This document shows, in pieces, positions 63,619-64,000 of a stretch of DNA of 64,000 nucleotides (its first letter is position 1; every line of letters starts with the position of its first letter). The translations under genes and the position numbers were made by a program. The stretch is taken from contig NZ_CP025394.1 in NCBI RefSeq assembly GCF_002943525.1, positions 2,852,001-2,916,000 on the forward strand. The letters are read 5' to 3'. Source of the DNA: Kitasatospora sp. MMS16-BH015. Lineage in GTDB: Bacteria; Actinomycetota; Actinomycetes; Streptomycetales; Streptomycetaceae. Under the pieces are notes generated by a model. The model made no database searches and was not told where the DNA came from. It was given only the letters and a program-made list of their open reading frames with translations.

Positions 63619-64000
63619 TCAGTCGCGCCCGCTGGCGACGTACTGGCGCTGCAGTCGCTCCCAGATCCGCCCCAGCTCGGACGGGCTCACCGAGCCGTCG
63701 GGACGGGTGCCCACCACCCCGTACTCGGTGGTCAGGTACTCGGCGAGCGCGGCGACGTCCGGCTGCCGCTCGTACTGGTCGATGTAGCTGACCAGCGCGG
63801 CGAAGCAGACCTCCGGGTCGAGCGGCGCGGCGACCGGGTGCCGGTCTTCGGCGTGCGAGGAGGCCGTGTGCTCCACGCCCTGCTGCGCGGCCCGGTGCTC
63901 GGCCGACTCCCCGTTCAGCGCCGCCGCTTCCTCTTCGAGTTCGAGGGCGACCGCTTCGGCGAAAGCCTCCTCGGTCCCGAGGTAAGGCTCGTTGTCCTCC
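63619..64000 (-). CDS. Unknown protein, C-terminal part (gene continues outside window)
   Basis: An open frame from the window edge to a stop at 63619 gives at least 127 residues, starting EDNEPYLGTEEAFAEAVALELEEEAAAL (acidic, helical) and ending PDVAALAEYLTTEYGVVGTRPDGSVSPSELGRIWERLQRQYVASGRD. The GTG at 63876 is an internal codon, not necessarily the start. No family recognised. Confidence 0.7.
   Translation of the reverse strand, partial: EDNEPYLGTEEAFAEAVALELEEEAAALNGESAEHRAAQQGVEHTASSHAEDRHPVAAPLDPEVCFAALVSYIDQYERQPDVAALAEYLTTEYGVVGTRPDGSVSPSELGRIWERLQRQYVASGRD

Noticed and set aside
1..64000. tRNA, rRNA, integrase or transposase genes
   Set aside because: I found no cloverleaf, rRNA signature, recombinase motif or attachment-site duplication in the window.

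Overview
This 64 kb window is high-GC actinobacterial DNA. Its gene order (M16 protease, pnp, rpsO, a type VII secretion locus, ribF, truB, nrnA, rbfA, infB, ylxR, nusA, rimP, then ispG, rseP, dxr and gabT) together with GC-rich codon use point to a Streptomycetaceae chromosome (Streptomyces or Kitasatospora). It looks like core chromosome. I see no tRNA, rRNA, CRISPR array, integrase, transposase or prophage gene.

Layout. 1-3.8 kb: 3' part of an M16 protease gene (cut by the window edge), pnp and rpsO, all on the minus strand. 3.9-20.1 kb: a compact type VII (ESX-like) secretion locus in four blocks: eccD(-); eccC(+) followed by an amino-acid permease(+); mycP-esx-esx-eccB(-); and eccE, a 254-residue partner and an EspI-like MinD ATPase(+). 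20.2-33.4 kb: a long minus-strand translation and RNA cluster (rimP, nusA, ylxR, infB, ylxP, rbfA, nrnA, truB, ribF), interrupted by a large frame-broken gene that joins a dead trypsin-like domain to an NTPase. 33.6-37.2 kb: a Tat-type ferritin-like lipoprotein, an apparent pseudokinase and two GNAT acetyltransferases. 37.2-41.2 kb: ispG, rseP and dxr (MEP isoprenoid pathway plus a site-2 protease). 41.3-42.8 kb: two exported proteins. 43-50.4 kb: a likely GABA-catabolism neighbourhood (aldehyde dehydrogenase, PucR-type regulator, gabT) with an orphan VirD4/TraG-like membrane ATPase inside it. 50.6-55.9 kb: PAP2 phosphatase, DUF2218 protein with a divergent MarR regulator, EamA exporter with a divergent LysR regulator, and a ZIP metal transporter. 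56.2-60.8 kb: two large, poorly characterised adjacent genes, one ending in a degenerate Mrr-type nuclease fold. 61.1-64 kb: a YigZ-family protein, a citrate-lyase-like aldolase and the 3' end of an unknown gene cut by the window edge.

How the genes work together. The ESX genes encode the membrane core (EccB, C, D, E), the mycosin protease and a WXG100 substrate pair, each substrate with a YxxxE export signal. The rimP-ribF cluster supplies transcription elongation, translation initiation, 30S maturation and RNA modification or turnover, with rpsO-pnp beyond the ESX locus. ispG and dxr are two steps of the MEP pathway. gabT and the dehydrogenase would convert GABA to succinate.

Most notable beyond standard annotation: four copies of a ~150 bp intergenic element with 22-23 bp terminal inverted repeats and an internal hairpin; three proteins that have lost their catalytic residues (pseudoprotease-NTPase, pseudokinase, degenerate Mrr domain); several palindromes placed like operators; and a recurring pattern of short tandem repeats starting right after stop codons.
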